Below are positions 8,282 through 16,730 of a DNA stretch of 26,070 bases, in pieces (within the stretch, counting starts at the first letter, position 1; each line of letters starts with the position of its first letter). The stretch comes from a virus, in the IMG/VR virus record IMGVR_UViG_3300021373_002736, positions 1 through 26,070 of that record; one strand, 5' to 3'. Under the pieces are notes generated by a model. The model searched no databases. It was not told where the DNA came from and saw only the letters and a program-made list of their open reading frames with translations. The translations under genes were made by a program, and so were the position numbers.

Positions 8282-11200
8282 TTAACTACTTAACGATATT
8301 TCGCTTCCAACCGAATAAAGCTCTTTTTTTACAGTAGAGGTATTTGCCATAGTTATTTCTGCATAATATCCTAAAATTCCTGAAGTATTAAATTTATTAT
8401 TTTTTACAAAATAACTAAATGCATTTGCCGGAGCACTATCAAGTGTAATAGTATTACCAGAAATTGCTGTTACAGCTTTGCCTGTATTATTGCCAAGCAT
8501 TGTGTTATCATAAACTATATCGCCAATTTGTATTGCATTGTTTAAATTAGTAAAAGTTGCATCGTTTGATGATATACTTGTTGGTGTTCCTAACCCTTGT
8601 ACATTTAATGCTTTTAAATCTAAATCTGCTTTAGTAGTTTGCGTTTCGCCAGATATATAATTATAGTATATACCTTCTTTTTCTATAAAGCTAGGCACAT
8701 TACCTGTTTGTTTGTCTGTAATTATATTACTAGATGTCCACCCACTGTCGCCCTGATAGTTTAATGTTCTAAAGTTTTTAACACTACCTGGGGAATCATT
8801 TAATATAAGCGTAACTTCTGAATCTGTTTTAGTACCATAAAAAGTATTTCTAGTTTCGTTATCATGCGAAAATATTTTACCATCTTTGAATGTGTAGTAT
8901 ATGTTATTAAGACTAACGCCCGCCTCTGGTATAAAGCTTTTACGACTTGTCCAACCACGAACACCTTCCGAAAAAGAAACCGTGTCTGCTTCGTTTTCAA
9001 ATGTTAAGTTATACAAACCTTTATTAGTATCATATGTACCTAAAATTAATCCAGTTTCAGTCGCAAGATTATCTTTAAAGTAATCTTTCATACCGTATTC
9101 GGATATTTCAGTCAAGCCATCCATAGACAATCTTAATACTTTACCTCTGTTTTTATCTGTAAAATATGCTCTATATGTAAAATCAACAAAGCTTTCTGGG
9201 TTTTTACTAATACCGTATGAGCCAAACGTTGCCGGTATAACAGCTTGCCCTAAGACTCTATTTGTGGCTGTTAGTTGTGGATTTCCATCAGCATTAAATA
9301 AAGCATCTTTGTTAGCTAATATTTTTACAACGCGATCTTCACACAAAGCAATTAAATCAGTGTCTCTAGCATGCAATTTTTGAACGCTACCATACTCCGG
9401 ATTTAAGTTTTTTGTTATAGGCTCTGCAATAATAAATTGGTTTAATCTATTAGCTCCATTTTTACTATTATATATGCCTGAAAATATTAAACCAGACTTC
9501 ATATTTTCTTCGCCGTAATTGTCTTCAAATACGGTAGATACTCTAACACCTTTACCAATTGTTGGCGCATTAAAGTCATCACGAATTCTATCTGATTCTA
9601 CTCCATTATTAAAGCTAATACAATTTGTATATTCTAAATCTTTTGGGGTACCAAGCTGGTCTATTGCATATGTTTGCTCTGTTTCGTAATAAATATCTAA
9701 AACGCCATCTTCGGGCTCTATTTCAAATACCGGCGGATTAATTGGCGTATTATTACCAATTAAAGTAAATTCCCTTACGTCTACAACAAAATCAACGCTC
9801 GCAGCTGGGAAATTTGTTTCTAAAAGTTTATTAAACTTTATTGCATAATATTTATGATTATCATATTCCCAGTCTACTACGTCAATTATTTTATAATTAG
9901 GATATTCTGATATATCATTATATTTATTATCTATATCTGTATATCCTGAGAATCTTATATAATTCCCTTTTTCTAGGCCTTGCCCAAATGGATCAGTTGT
10001 ATATTTAGAGCGCGCGTCTGTCCAATAATCGTCAGTCCTAATAATTAAATGATAACCAGCCCCTAAAGTTTGAGTATAATATGAACCACCTGTTAAAGCC
10101 GCTGTAGTAGTACTTGCATTTACCCAAATATATTGTCTTTCAGCGGTGCTATTGTCCACCCCGTCAAACGGGTAAGTAGTAGCAGCTGTAATCAAGCTAT
10201 CTTCGCTTGCAGATTCTACTAAAGCTTCTTTTAATTGTGACGAATTATTTAGTTTTATAAAAAATTTGCCAGCATAAGCGGGATTACCAGTGTCGTCTTC
10301 AACTGTTATAAATTGAATAGCGCACGAATATTCTGAGTCGTCGGCATTAGTTAAATATATAATGTTAACGTCTTCGCCAAACTGTTCTTCAAATACTATT
10401 TCCGCCTCGTCTTGGTCAGCATCACCAACGCCATCTTGCTCTATTGCTTTTATTGTGTAAATATTAGATTTGGCAGCAGTACCTTTTCTTATAAATCTTA
10501 ATTTAGCTCCAATAGTTGCAGCTGCAAAAAAATCTCCCGAGACTTCGTTTGGCGAGTGGCCTAGTTCTTGAGCTCTTTCTAGCTGAATTGTGTTATGACC
10601 CGGAACAGGCGTTAGGCCAGCTTGTTTGGTTAATTGTGGTGTTCCATCGGCATAGTCTGTAGCAAAAAAAACTTCATCTGCAGTAAAAGTTACCTTTTCT
10701 TTTTCTGCTAAAAATTTAGGCGGCTCACTGTCTTTAGCAAGAACTTTAAATTTATTATTACTTGGTATTTTGTAAGCAGTATTGCCAGATTGTTTTTTAA
10801 GTATTAAAATATCATCTTCAGAAACTTTATTTGTTTCAGATGATGGAAAAGCACAATATACATATCCAGTTTCTGTATCTTCATATATATCACTAACACA
10901 TATATTATAATATGGATTTGATACTTCTTTTATATAATATTTATAGTGCGTTAATTCAGACGGCAAAGAAGCATGTGTTGTGCTAACTCTAAAGGCTGAA
11001 TTTAAATCTGCGTTTACTGAATTAATTTTTATTACACCGCTAGTATCCGTAAATACGGGTGTTTGGCGGCTATATTCATCTTGGTATACAATACCGAATT
11101 GATATGTTCTACCTGATTTTATTGAAAACTTTTGCGAAGTATCACTTCTTGAAATAGCAGAAACTGTAAATGATGGATTTGTAGTTATATTAAAGTTTTG

Positions 11201-12544
11201 TTGGTAGTTTCCAAAAATTAATCTATTACCTGTAATTTCTAAAGCTTTTGCTTTTCTAGGTATACTATCAAAAGACCTTAGTATTTGGTTAGATTGTATA
11301 GTCTTATATATTTGTTCGTCTTTAACCTCAAGGGTTGCTGGAAAGCTACCACCTGATTTCTTTAAACTTTCAACAATATAAATATTAGAGCTTACTGAAT
11401 CTTTATATAATATTTCTATTTCTTCTATATCGGCCTGGTAGTTGCTAGCACTAGGAGAGGTGAACCAGCCCTCAAGCTTAAGTTCTCTTACTGTATTCAC
11501 CATGCCTAGATTATAGCCATCCTGCGCATCGTATTTAAAATCACCCGGTGTAAATGCCGGCAAAGAAAATGGGGCCATTATTGAAAACTGGCCGTTAGTA
11601 TATTTATATCTATATGAAAATTTAGCAAACTTTAATTCAAATAATGGGTCTTCTTCTTCCAGTAAGCATGTATATTCAACACTATCATCTTCAATTTCGG
11701 CTGTTTTAGAAAGAAGTTTTCCAGTAAAACTAGTTCCTGGGTCTGAGTGAACAGTAAGCTCTACTCTTAATACAGATTCTATAGTTTCTCCAAATTCTCC
11801 TGAAAATGAGTTTTTCATTTCAATAACGTCGCCTACTTGATAATTAGGGTCAGCACTAAAATTACCAGAAAAAGTATCATCAACTTCTACCTCTGTAAAA
11901 TTTTTAGTAAATGTTATTGCAGTACCGCCCTCTGTTCCAACTCCGCCTCGTAAACTTTGATCAATTGTTTCAAACGTAGGTGCATTAAGAGGCCCTTTTT
12001 TTGCTACAGTAATCCTGTCTTCTGATAAATTAAATGTATTTATTGTGTCATTTTCAAAATCAGTAATACCACCAAATCTGCTAGAATCACCCCAGTATTC
12101 TATATCAACTTGTTTTGGCTCTGAATAGTTATCTGTAAAGTATAGTATTTTGTCTAATATATTAATGCCTGTGATATATCTTGTTTCATCAAACTGCAAA
12201 ATATTATCGCTAACTTCTTCTAAAAGTATAGCTTTAACATTTGTGCCGTCATACTCAAATATACCATTTCGATTTGTTCCAGCGACTAGCCAATATATTT
12301 TGTCATGCTCAGAGTCTTTTATGGCGCCTACACATTTACCGCCAACTAAGTTCATAGCAGAACCATTTGGGGATACTGGCAATTCGGTATTTCCCAAAAT
12401 ATTTTGCATCACACCAACATTAGCGCCTTCTGAATATGAAACGTCAATATTTAATGCGTCTCTATATTCGCCTTTTGGAATAAGTCGTTCATCAAGGTCT
12501 TTATTCATTTTACCATTGAGGAACATGTTTTTAATCTCCGGCAT
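8282..12544 (-). CDS. Tail muzzle / stabilisation protein, 1420 aa
   Basis: This is a large beta-rich tail protein, probably the distal tail nozzle or muzzle that closes the short tail. The N-terminal signature (MFLNGKMNKDLDERLIPKGE, from residue 7) is the FxxGMNxDLxxRxxPxGEYRDAxN type of start that I recall from P22 gp10-like and crAss-like tail stabilisation proteins. A second recognisable block lies at about residues 1050-1160 (YGSVQKLHARD, YGISKNPESF, YFTDKNRGKVLRLSMDGLTE). In such proteins it forms part of a propeller-like domain. The centre (about 200-1000) is Thr/Ser/Asn/Asp-rich with many short beta-like strands and varied insertions. There is no signal peptide or membrane segment. 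The start lies 3 bases after the 375-aa gene, with no Shine-Dalgarno motif. The length is much greater than T7 gp12 or P22 gp10 and closer to crAss-like muzzle proteins. A minor alternative is a receptor-binding tail protein. Confidence 0.72.
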   Translation of the reverse strand: MPEIKNMFLNGKMNKDLDERLIPKGEYRDALNIDVSYSEGANVGVMQNILGNTELPVSPNGSAMNLVGGKCVGAIKDSEHDKIYWLVAGTNRNGIFEYDGTNVKAILLEEVSDNILQFDETRYITGINILDKILYFTDNYSEPKQVDIEYWGDSSRFGGITDFENDTINTFNLSEDRITVAKKGPLNAPTFETIDQSLRGGVGTEGGTAITFTKNFTEVEVDDTFSGNFSADPNYQVGDVIEMKNSFSGEFGETIESVLRVELTVHSDPGTSFTGKLLSKTAEIEDDSVEYTCLLEEEDPLFELKFAKFSYRYKYTNGQFSIMAPFSLPAFTPGDFKYDAQDGYNLGMVNTVRELKLEGWFTSPSASNYQADIEEIEILYKDSVSSNIYIVESLKKSGGSFPATLEVKDEQIYKTIQSNQILRSFDSIPRKAKALEITGNRLIFGNYQQNFNITTNPSFTVSAISRSDTSQKFSIKSGRTYQFGIVYQDEYSRQTPVFTDTSGVIKINSVNADLNSAFRVSTTHASLPSELTHYKYYIKEVSNPYYNICVSDIYEDTETGYVYCAFPSSETNKVSEDDILILKKQSGNTAYKIPSNNKFKVLAKDSEPPKFLAEKEKVTFTADEVFFATDYADGTPQLTKQAGLTPVPGHNTIQLERAQELGHSPNEVSGDFFAAATIGAKLRFIRKGTAAKSNIYTIKAIEQDGVGDADQDEAEIVFEEQFGEDVNIIYLTNADDSEYSCAIQFITVEDDTGNPAYAGKFFIKLNNSSQLKEALVESASEDSLITAATTYPFDGVDNSTAERQYIWVNASTTTAALTGGSYYTQTLGAGYHLIIRTDDYWTDARSKYTTDPFGQGLEKGNYIRFSGYTDIDNKYNDISEYPNYKIIDVVDWEYDNHKYYAIKFNKLLETNFPAASVDFVVDVREFTLIGNNTPINPPVFEIEPEDGVLDIYYETEQTYAIDQLGTPKDLEYTNCISFNNGVESDRIRDDFNAPTIGKGVRVSTVFEDNYGEENMKSGLIFSGIYNSKNGANRLNQFIIAEPITKNLNPEYGSVQKLHARDTDLIALCEDRVVKILANKDALFNADGNPQLTATNRVLGQAVIPATFGSYGISKNPESFVDFTYRAYFTDKNRGKVLRLSMDGLTEISEYGMKDYFKDNLATETGLILGTYDTNKGLYNLTFENEADTVSFSEGVRGWTSRKSFIPEAGVSLNNIYYTFKDGKIFSHDNETRNTFYGTKTDSEVTLILNDSPGSVKNFRTLNYQGDSGWTSSNIITDKQTGNVPSFIEKEGIYYNYISGETQTTKADLDLKALNVQGLGTPTSISSNDATFTNLNNAIQIGDIVYDNTMLGNNTGKAVTAISGNTITLDSAPANAFSYFVKNNKFNTSGILGYYAEITMANTSTVKKELYSVGSEISLSS

Positions 12545-12547
12545 ATT

Positions 12548-13675
12548 TTAGTGTTTAATCCACTTAGATTGCCCTCTAAGTGCTTGAGTGATATTTTCAG
12601 ACTTGTAATTAGATAAACGTATTTTAGCATTACGCACGGCAGCAAATTTTTCTTTTTTGAATCTTGCTACTAAATATTCTGGAGTATTAGCTCTGGTTGC
12701 TAAAATTGAATGCGCTATGCTTTTGTACATTGCTTCTTCAGCAAACTTGTGTACAATTTTTTCTTCTGCGGTAGCAACGCCATCGCTTATATACTTTAAT
12801 GTTATAATTTTATTTGCAAGGTCACTTGAAAAGAATATTTTACCTTTTGTTTGGTCTATAAAAAAAGATCCGTTGGTATTCATATATCTTGTATCAATAC
12901 CATACCTTTGGCCATGCAGGGCTTTAAAAGTACTATCGTTATCTAAATAAATATTGTCAGCCTCTTCTTGAGTGGCATTTGTACTAAACTTTTTCCACGT
13001 TTCAGATTCGTTAGCTTTAAGTAAGTTGCCATTGCTATCAAATAAATAATTATAATTATTGTCTTGCAATAATGCCGTAGGGTTGCTTGTTTTTTCAGCA
13101 GGAACTATAGTGTGTTCAATCCCACTCCCGTCAACCCAAGTTATTTTTACATAGCCCACATAATCATGTGGTAGCTTCATTTGTAGATTATCTGGTATTT
13201 CAATCTCTTGAGATTTTTCGCTTTGTAGAGTATCGTAACTGAGCTCTTGTATTGCTCTTTGAGCAAAGAAAAGTACATTGCTACGTTTTACCTTTGGTAT
13301 AATTTTTTCTTCGCCTACATATGAAATCATAAAGTTGTTTACAACGTCGGCCAAAGTAATATGTTGATAGCTGCCTAATCGCTCGATTGCATTTACCTGC
13401 GTAACTGTTATATTTAAACCATCTTTAGGCGCTCCGTCTGATTCTAATACATCTGTATTGTTTGTATTACCTGAAAATGTAATTGTAGGCGAAGAATAAC
13501 TATAATTGCCTTGGCTGATTTCTTTGCCGTTTACAAATATGCGTAAATCACCTAATGCTGTAGGTAATGGATCAAACATTGCGGTTGTTAAGGTAAACGC
13601 AAGCGTAGATCCATCCCCGGTGAAGTTTGTACTATTATTATAATAACGTTCTTGTGGTATTGTGAATAGTGACAT
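12548..13675 (-). CDS. Neck/tail connector protein with N-terminal beta-bead domain, 375 aa
   Basis: The body (about residue 106 to the end: DVVNNFMISYVGEEKIIPK, ELSYDTLQS, LPHDYVGYVKITW, ILATRANTPEYLVARFKKEK) matches a conserved protein that I recall from many marine short-tailed phages, always between the capsid gene and the large tail protein. This suggests a connector or tail-tube subunit. The C-terminus is helical and basic and ends in KWIKH. The first ~100 residues differ. They contain a GDGSTLAFTLT strand, LRIFVNGKEI, a YSYSSPTITF strand and GLNITVTQVN, a beta-sandwich bead typical of phage tail fibres and decorations. As I remember the family, most members begin near DVVNN, so the bead looks like an added surface domain. 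The gene lies 3 bases both from the upstream 229-aa gene and from the downstream muzzle gene. The structural role is likely; the exact position in the virion is inferred. Confidence 0.65.
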   Translation of the reverse strand: MSLFTIPQERYYNNSTNFTGDGSTLAFTLTTAMFDPLPTALGDLRIFVNGKEISQGNYSYSSPTITFSGNTNNTDVLESDGAPKDGLNITVTQVNAIERLGSYQHITLADVVNNFMISYVGEEKIIPKVKRSNVLFFAQRAIQELSYDTLQSEKSQEIEIPDNLQMKLPHDYVGYVKITWVDGSGIEHTIVPAEKTSNPTALLQDNNYNYLFDSNGNLLKANESETWKKFSTNATQEEADNIYLDNDSTFKALHGQRYGIDTRYMNTNGSFFIDQTKGKIFFSSDLANKIITLKYISDGVATAEEKIVHKFAEEAMYKSIAHSILATRANTPEYLVARFKKEKFAAVRNAKIRLSNYKSENITQALRGQSKWIKH

Positions 13676-13678
13676 TTA

Positions 13679-14368
13679 TTATGCTTTTTCTTGTTGAACG
13701 CTTTTTGTTTCTTCTGCAGATCCAATCTGATATAATCCTGGATCTTTTAATACAATACCAGCAAGCGCTAGTATTTTAATAACCAATTCTGTTTCTTCTG
13801 AAGCATGTAACTCAAAATTTGTTGAATTACCTGAATCGTATAAACCAGTAGTATTATCGTATGCCCATTCAACAGCTATTGGGGTTTTAATATAATTACA
13901 AGTAACATCCGCAGTTTCATTTGCAGTAATACTATCCGCATATACTTTAATTGCGTTTGTTTCGCTATCTCTTAAGTATACAGGAAAATTATTTGAAGGT
14001 TGCGATAATGGTGATTTTTTAATATATAGCCAATCTTTTTGTGTTATATGTTCAGCGTCAATATTATTATACAATATACTACCTAATCTATAAACATCAG
14101 ACGGCAATGTAGTACCGCCAGTAACAGTGGCACCTGCTTTTTCAAATAAACTTATTTTTTCTTCTAAAATATCCAGCATGTCTGAATACTCCGTGCTATT
14201 GCCTGGCAGTCTAGCGAATTGGTTTAAATCATAGAAGTATTGCTCAAGTATATCTAGTTGAGCTTGATTCGCCATATAGTTAAATTCCTGAGGTGTAATG
14301 TAGCCCCGTTGTTCTTTGTTTGTAATTGCTAATACCCTTTGGTATACAGTGTTTACATCTACACTCAT
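13679..14368 (-). CDS. Neck ring / head-tail adaptor candidate, 229 aa
   Basis: The N-terminal half is helical (VYQRVLAITNKEQRGYITPQ, then EFNYMANQAQLDILEQYFYD). It contains a pattern that I recall at the start of small adaptor or neck proteins in Bacteroidota phages: NKEQRGYITPxEFN, then a helix ending in DLNQF. The middle and C-terminal parts are beta-rich (TLPSDVYRLGSIL, VYLRDSETNAIKVYADS, DVTCNYIKTPIAVEW), followed by a helix (HASEETELVIKILALAGIVL). Position supports a connector role: it lies after the capsid gene and immediately before the 375-aa connector and the muzzle protein. A long hairpin lies just upstream of its start. No catalytic motif is visible. It could be one of the stacked neck rings; the particular ring cannot be told from sequence alone. 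Confidence 0.55.
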   Translation of the reverse strand: MSVDVNTVYQRVLAITNKEQRGYITPQEFNYMANQAQLDILEQYFYDLNQFARLPGNSTEYSDMLDILEEKISLFEKAGATVTGGTTLPSDVYRLGSILYNNIDAEHITQKDWLYIKKSPLSQPSNNFPVYLRDSETNAIKVYADSITANETADVTCNYIKTPIAVEWAYDNTTGLYDSGNSTNFELHASEETELVIKILALAGIVLKDPGLYQIGSAEETKSVQQEKA

Positions 14369-14378
14369 ATTTTAATAT

Positions 14379-14418
14379 TTTAGGTTAGGCCTACGGATAT
14401 TGTAGGCCTATACCTAAA
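14379..14418 (-). promoter_or_regulatory. Long intergenic hairpin between the 270-aa and 229-aa genes
   Basis: Within the 56-base gap, TTTAGGT(A)TAGGCCTAC pairs with GTAGGCCTAACCTAAA around a 7-base loop. This makes a 16-bp stem with a single bulged A. Neither strand has a strong run of T after the stem, so it is not a classic intrinsic terminator. It may be a processing or attenuation site, or a weak two-way terminator. Confidence 0.6.
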
Positions 14419-14424
14419 TATCAC

Positions 14425-15237
14425 TTATTTTAATCGTTTTTCAACTGTTTGGTACACTTCAATTCCATCATCGGTTTTAAAGTATGCCGCTAATGCTGAA
14501 TACGGGTTTTCATCAAATGGAACAGTAATTAATTTTCTACCATTACTAGCCCACGTAAATGTACGTTGGTCATTTGATAATTTAATAATGTTTTGCTCAA
14601 CTGCTTTAATACCAATATTCCTAATATTTAAATTATCGTCATTAGCAAGCTCTAAGAACAAAAATGGATTTTTGCGAGCAAATAGTAATAAATCTCTTTT
14701 AAGCTCTTTAGAAGTCATCTTAGATGCGTTATTTCCAACCTCAGTACGCATAATAGCTTCTGCTTGGTCAATATCCATACTTGATGCAATATTTAAAGCT
14801 TCTATTTCAAGCTCTAAAATATCAAGATCTTGTTCTGCATTTTTAATCTCATCAACTTCATAATATTTTTTATCTTTTAAAGGATGATATAATGAAAGAA
14901 GTTTTTGCAGTGTTTGTTTTTCTTTAGGAACAGCTAAGACTCCATCTAAAAAAGTAATATGGGCCATTCTAGCTTCGCCTTTAAATTCATCAACAAAAGG
15001 TGTTTTTTGATTAATCGCGTATTTCATTTCGCGTTCATACCCTTTTTCTTCGTCAAACCAATAAAGGTTTCTAGATTTAATTGTTGCTGTTAAAGGAGTT
15101 TTACCGTTTTTTAATCTATATATACGGTCTTTAATTTCCCATTTTGGTTTTGCGGGCTCTTGTTTTACAGTTTTAGCCTTAACTGTTGGCTGAGGTGCAA
15201 CCTCAACGGTTTCTTCTGCTATAGCTTTTTTTGCCAT
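14425..15237 (-). CDS. Conserved phage structural protein after the capsid gene, 270 aa, function unknown
   Basis: I recognise this as a conserved protein of marine phages without an established function as far as I know. The first ~33 residues are a low-complexity, Val/Lys/Ala/Pro-rich linker (TVKAKTVKQEPAKPKW). Then comes a beta-rich region (IYRLKNGKTPLTATI, LYWFDEEKGYEREMKYAI, THITFLDG-type strands near 90-105). The C-terminal half is helical (LDILELEIEALNIA, ELKRDLLLFARKNPFLFLEL) and ends in FTWASNGRKLITVPFDENPY. It is the first gene after the capsid protein, separated by a terminator-like stem-loop. This suggests a head completion, decoration or head-tail joining role. It has no signal peptide or membrane segment. 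The start is preceded by an AT-only stretch that is also the T-tract of that terminator. Confidence 0.55.
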   Translation of the reverse strand: MAKKAIAEETVEVAPQPTVKAKTVKQEPAKPKWEIKDRIYRLKNGKTPLTATIKSRNLYWFDEEKGYEREMKYAINQKTPFVDEFKGEARMAHITFLDGVLAVPKEKQTLQKLLSLYHPLKDKKYYEVDEIKNAEQDLDILELEIEALNIASSMDIDQAEAIMRTEVGNNASKMTSKELKRDLLLFARKNPFLFLELANDDNLNIRNIGIKAVEQNIIKLSNDQRTFTWASNGRKLITVPFDENPYSALAAYFKTDDGIEVYQTVEKRLK

Positions 15238-15241
15238 GATA

Positions 15242-15293
15242 TAATAAAATAAAAAAATTAAAATAAACCCAGGGCCAAATTAATGACCCCAGA
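15242..15293 (-). terminator. Rho-independent terminator after the capsid gene
   Basis: About 15 bases after the capsid stop, the minus strand reads TCTGGGGTC, an 8-base loop ATTAATTT, then GGCCCTGGG. The arms pair over 9 positions, including several G-T wobbles around a GGG/CCC core. A T-rich tract (TTTATTTTAATTTTTTTATT) follows and runs almost to the next start codon. This is the layout of an intrinsic terminator. It is probably leaky, because the tail genes follow on the same strand with no obvious promoter. Confidence 0.65.
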
Positions 15294-15307
15294 TTTAATG
15301 TTATGAA

Positions 15308-16720
15308 TTATGCGTTGAAAAGTACGAAGTTATTCGCAGCTTGTACAACTAAACATCTTTCAGATAAGTAGTGTACTTCCATCGCGTCAAGATCGCTAGT
15401 AGTAGCACCACCTACTGAACCAGTTACCCAAGATTTCATTCTTCGGTCATCAGCTTCTGACGCACGGTAACGTACGTGTAAGAATGGGCGACGAATGTTT
15501 TTACCTAGAGCTTGGTCATATACAGATGAAGTACCAGCAGGAACTAATAGTCCTTTAATGTCATTAATGAATCCACGCGTTTGACCATCATTAAGATATT
15601 TCCAGTCAGACTTATAGAAATCATAAGAACCTCTACGGAATCCAGAGAATCCAAGATTCAATGCCATATCTTCGCTGTTTTCAAATACCCCGTAAGAAGT
15701 ACCACCTGAACCATAAGAATTCTGAGAAGCCAACCAATCATCAATACGTAGGTTACGCTCACGGTTAAGGAAGAACATATTTTCTTCAATAGCTCCTTGA
15801 GCATCTAGCTTAGCAATTAAATCTTTAATATCAGCAGTAGTATCAGCAGCAGTATCGCTATCAAACATAGTGGCGGTATGCCCACGAGATTCGATAGCAG
15901 CGAAAAGACCTTCAGTACCAGCATCATCGCCAGCAGCAGTAAGTTGATTTTCAACTGTAGATGCAGCAACAACTTTTTCAGCTTCAACAAGCGTCATTTC
16001 TAAATAATCTTCGAAACGAGTACGAGTTTCACCCTCAGCTTTAATGTACCATAAGTATCCAGCCTCACCAGATTCACCAGAAACTTCTACCCAACCAATT
16101 TGAGCGGCATCAGATCCTGACACTTCAAATTTATCTTTAATGATAATAGGTTTGTTAGTAAAAGTAGTAAAAGAAGGATTGATAGTATCACCTGCCATTC
16201 CAGATTTACCTTTTGCAAATTCAGAACCAAATACAAAAAGTTTTAGTCCATCGCCGTCTGCATAGTTAGTATCTAGACTAGCCGCATCATACGGAAGTAC
16301 TGTAATTTCTGTGCTAGAAGCTACAGCGGAAACATAACCTTTTGTAGTAGTAGTTCCATCAGAAAGAACAACTGTATTACCTACACGAATTGCGTGACCG
16401 CCTGAAATTTCTACTGTACCAGCAGCAGCGTCGCCAGCAGTAGCACCAATTTTACAGCCACCACCTGCAGTCCCATCACCGTAAGAAAGGTGCAAACGAC
16501 CTTGCTCAGACCAAATAACTTGATCAGAAGCCATAGGCATTTCTGCTCCTACCATACGTAAGAAAGAAGATACAGAACGATTTCCATAACGCTCTACTTC
16601 TTGTTCATATAATTCAGGTAGATATTGTTGTGCCCACCCGTTGTTTTGAATGTCTAAATAATTTGAGGATAACGCTTTCTTTGCAGGATAAGTGTCAGTC
16701 CCTTGAAATGTAATTGCCAT
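15308..16720 (-). CDS. Major capsid protein, HK97-fold type, 470 aa
   Basis: This is the main shell protein. The assignment rests on position (directly after a scaffold-like gene and after terminase and portal), length, and the N-terminal segment (ALSSNYLDIQNNGWAQQYLP, then ELYEQEVERYGNRSVSSFL) that I recall from capsid proteins of marine podoviruses. The C-terminal half carries RRSPF-type and FLHVRYRASEADDRR-type segments, and the end (SERCLVVQAANNFVLFNA) is beta-rich. Residues ~90-165 form a Gly/Thr/Val-rich beta insertion (HAIRVGNTVVLSDGTTTTKG) that could be a surface or E-loop domain. A second helical insertion at ~260-330 is acidic. There is no N-terminal protease-cleaved delta domain, consistent with the separate scaffold gene. 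The start is 10 bases after the scaffold stop, and a terminator follows. Confidence 0.85.
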   Translation of the reverse strand: MAITFQGTDTYPAKKALSSNYLDIQNNGWAQQYLPELYEQEVERYGNRSVSSFLRMVGAEMPMASDQVIWSEQGRLHLSYGDGTAGGGCKIGATAGDAAAGTVEISGGHAIRVGNTVVLSDGTTTTKGYVSAVASSTEITVLPYDAASLDTNYADGDGLKLFVFGSEFAKGKSGMAGDTINPSFTTFTNKPIIIKDKFEVSGSDAAQIGWVEVSGESGEAGYLWYIKAEGETRTRFEDYLEMTLVEAEKVVAASTVENQLTAAGDDAGTEGLFAAIESRGHTATMFDSDTAADTTADIKDLIAKLDAQGAIEENMFFLNRERNLRIDDWLASQNSYGSGGTSYGVFENSEDMALNLGFSGFRRGSYDFYKSDWKYLNDGQTRGFINDIKGLLVPAGTSSVYDQALGKNIRRPFLHVRYRASEADDRRMKSWVTGSVGGATTSDLDAMEVHYLSERCLVVQAANNFVLFNA

Positions 16721-16730
16721 TTTTTAAGTT

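Noticed and set aside
12150-12551. Plus-strand 133-aa reading frame
   Set aside because: It is antisense to the conserved N-terminus of the muzzle protein, which explains the lack of stops.
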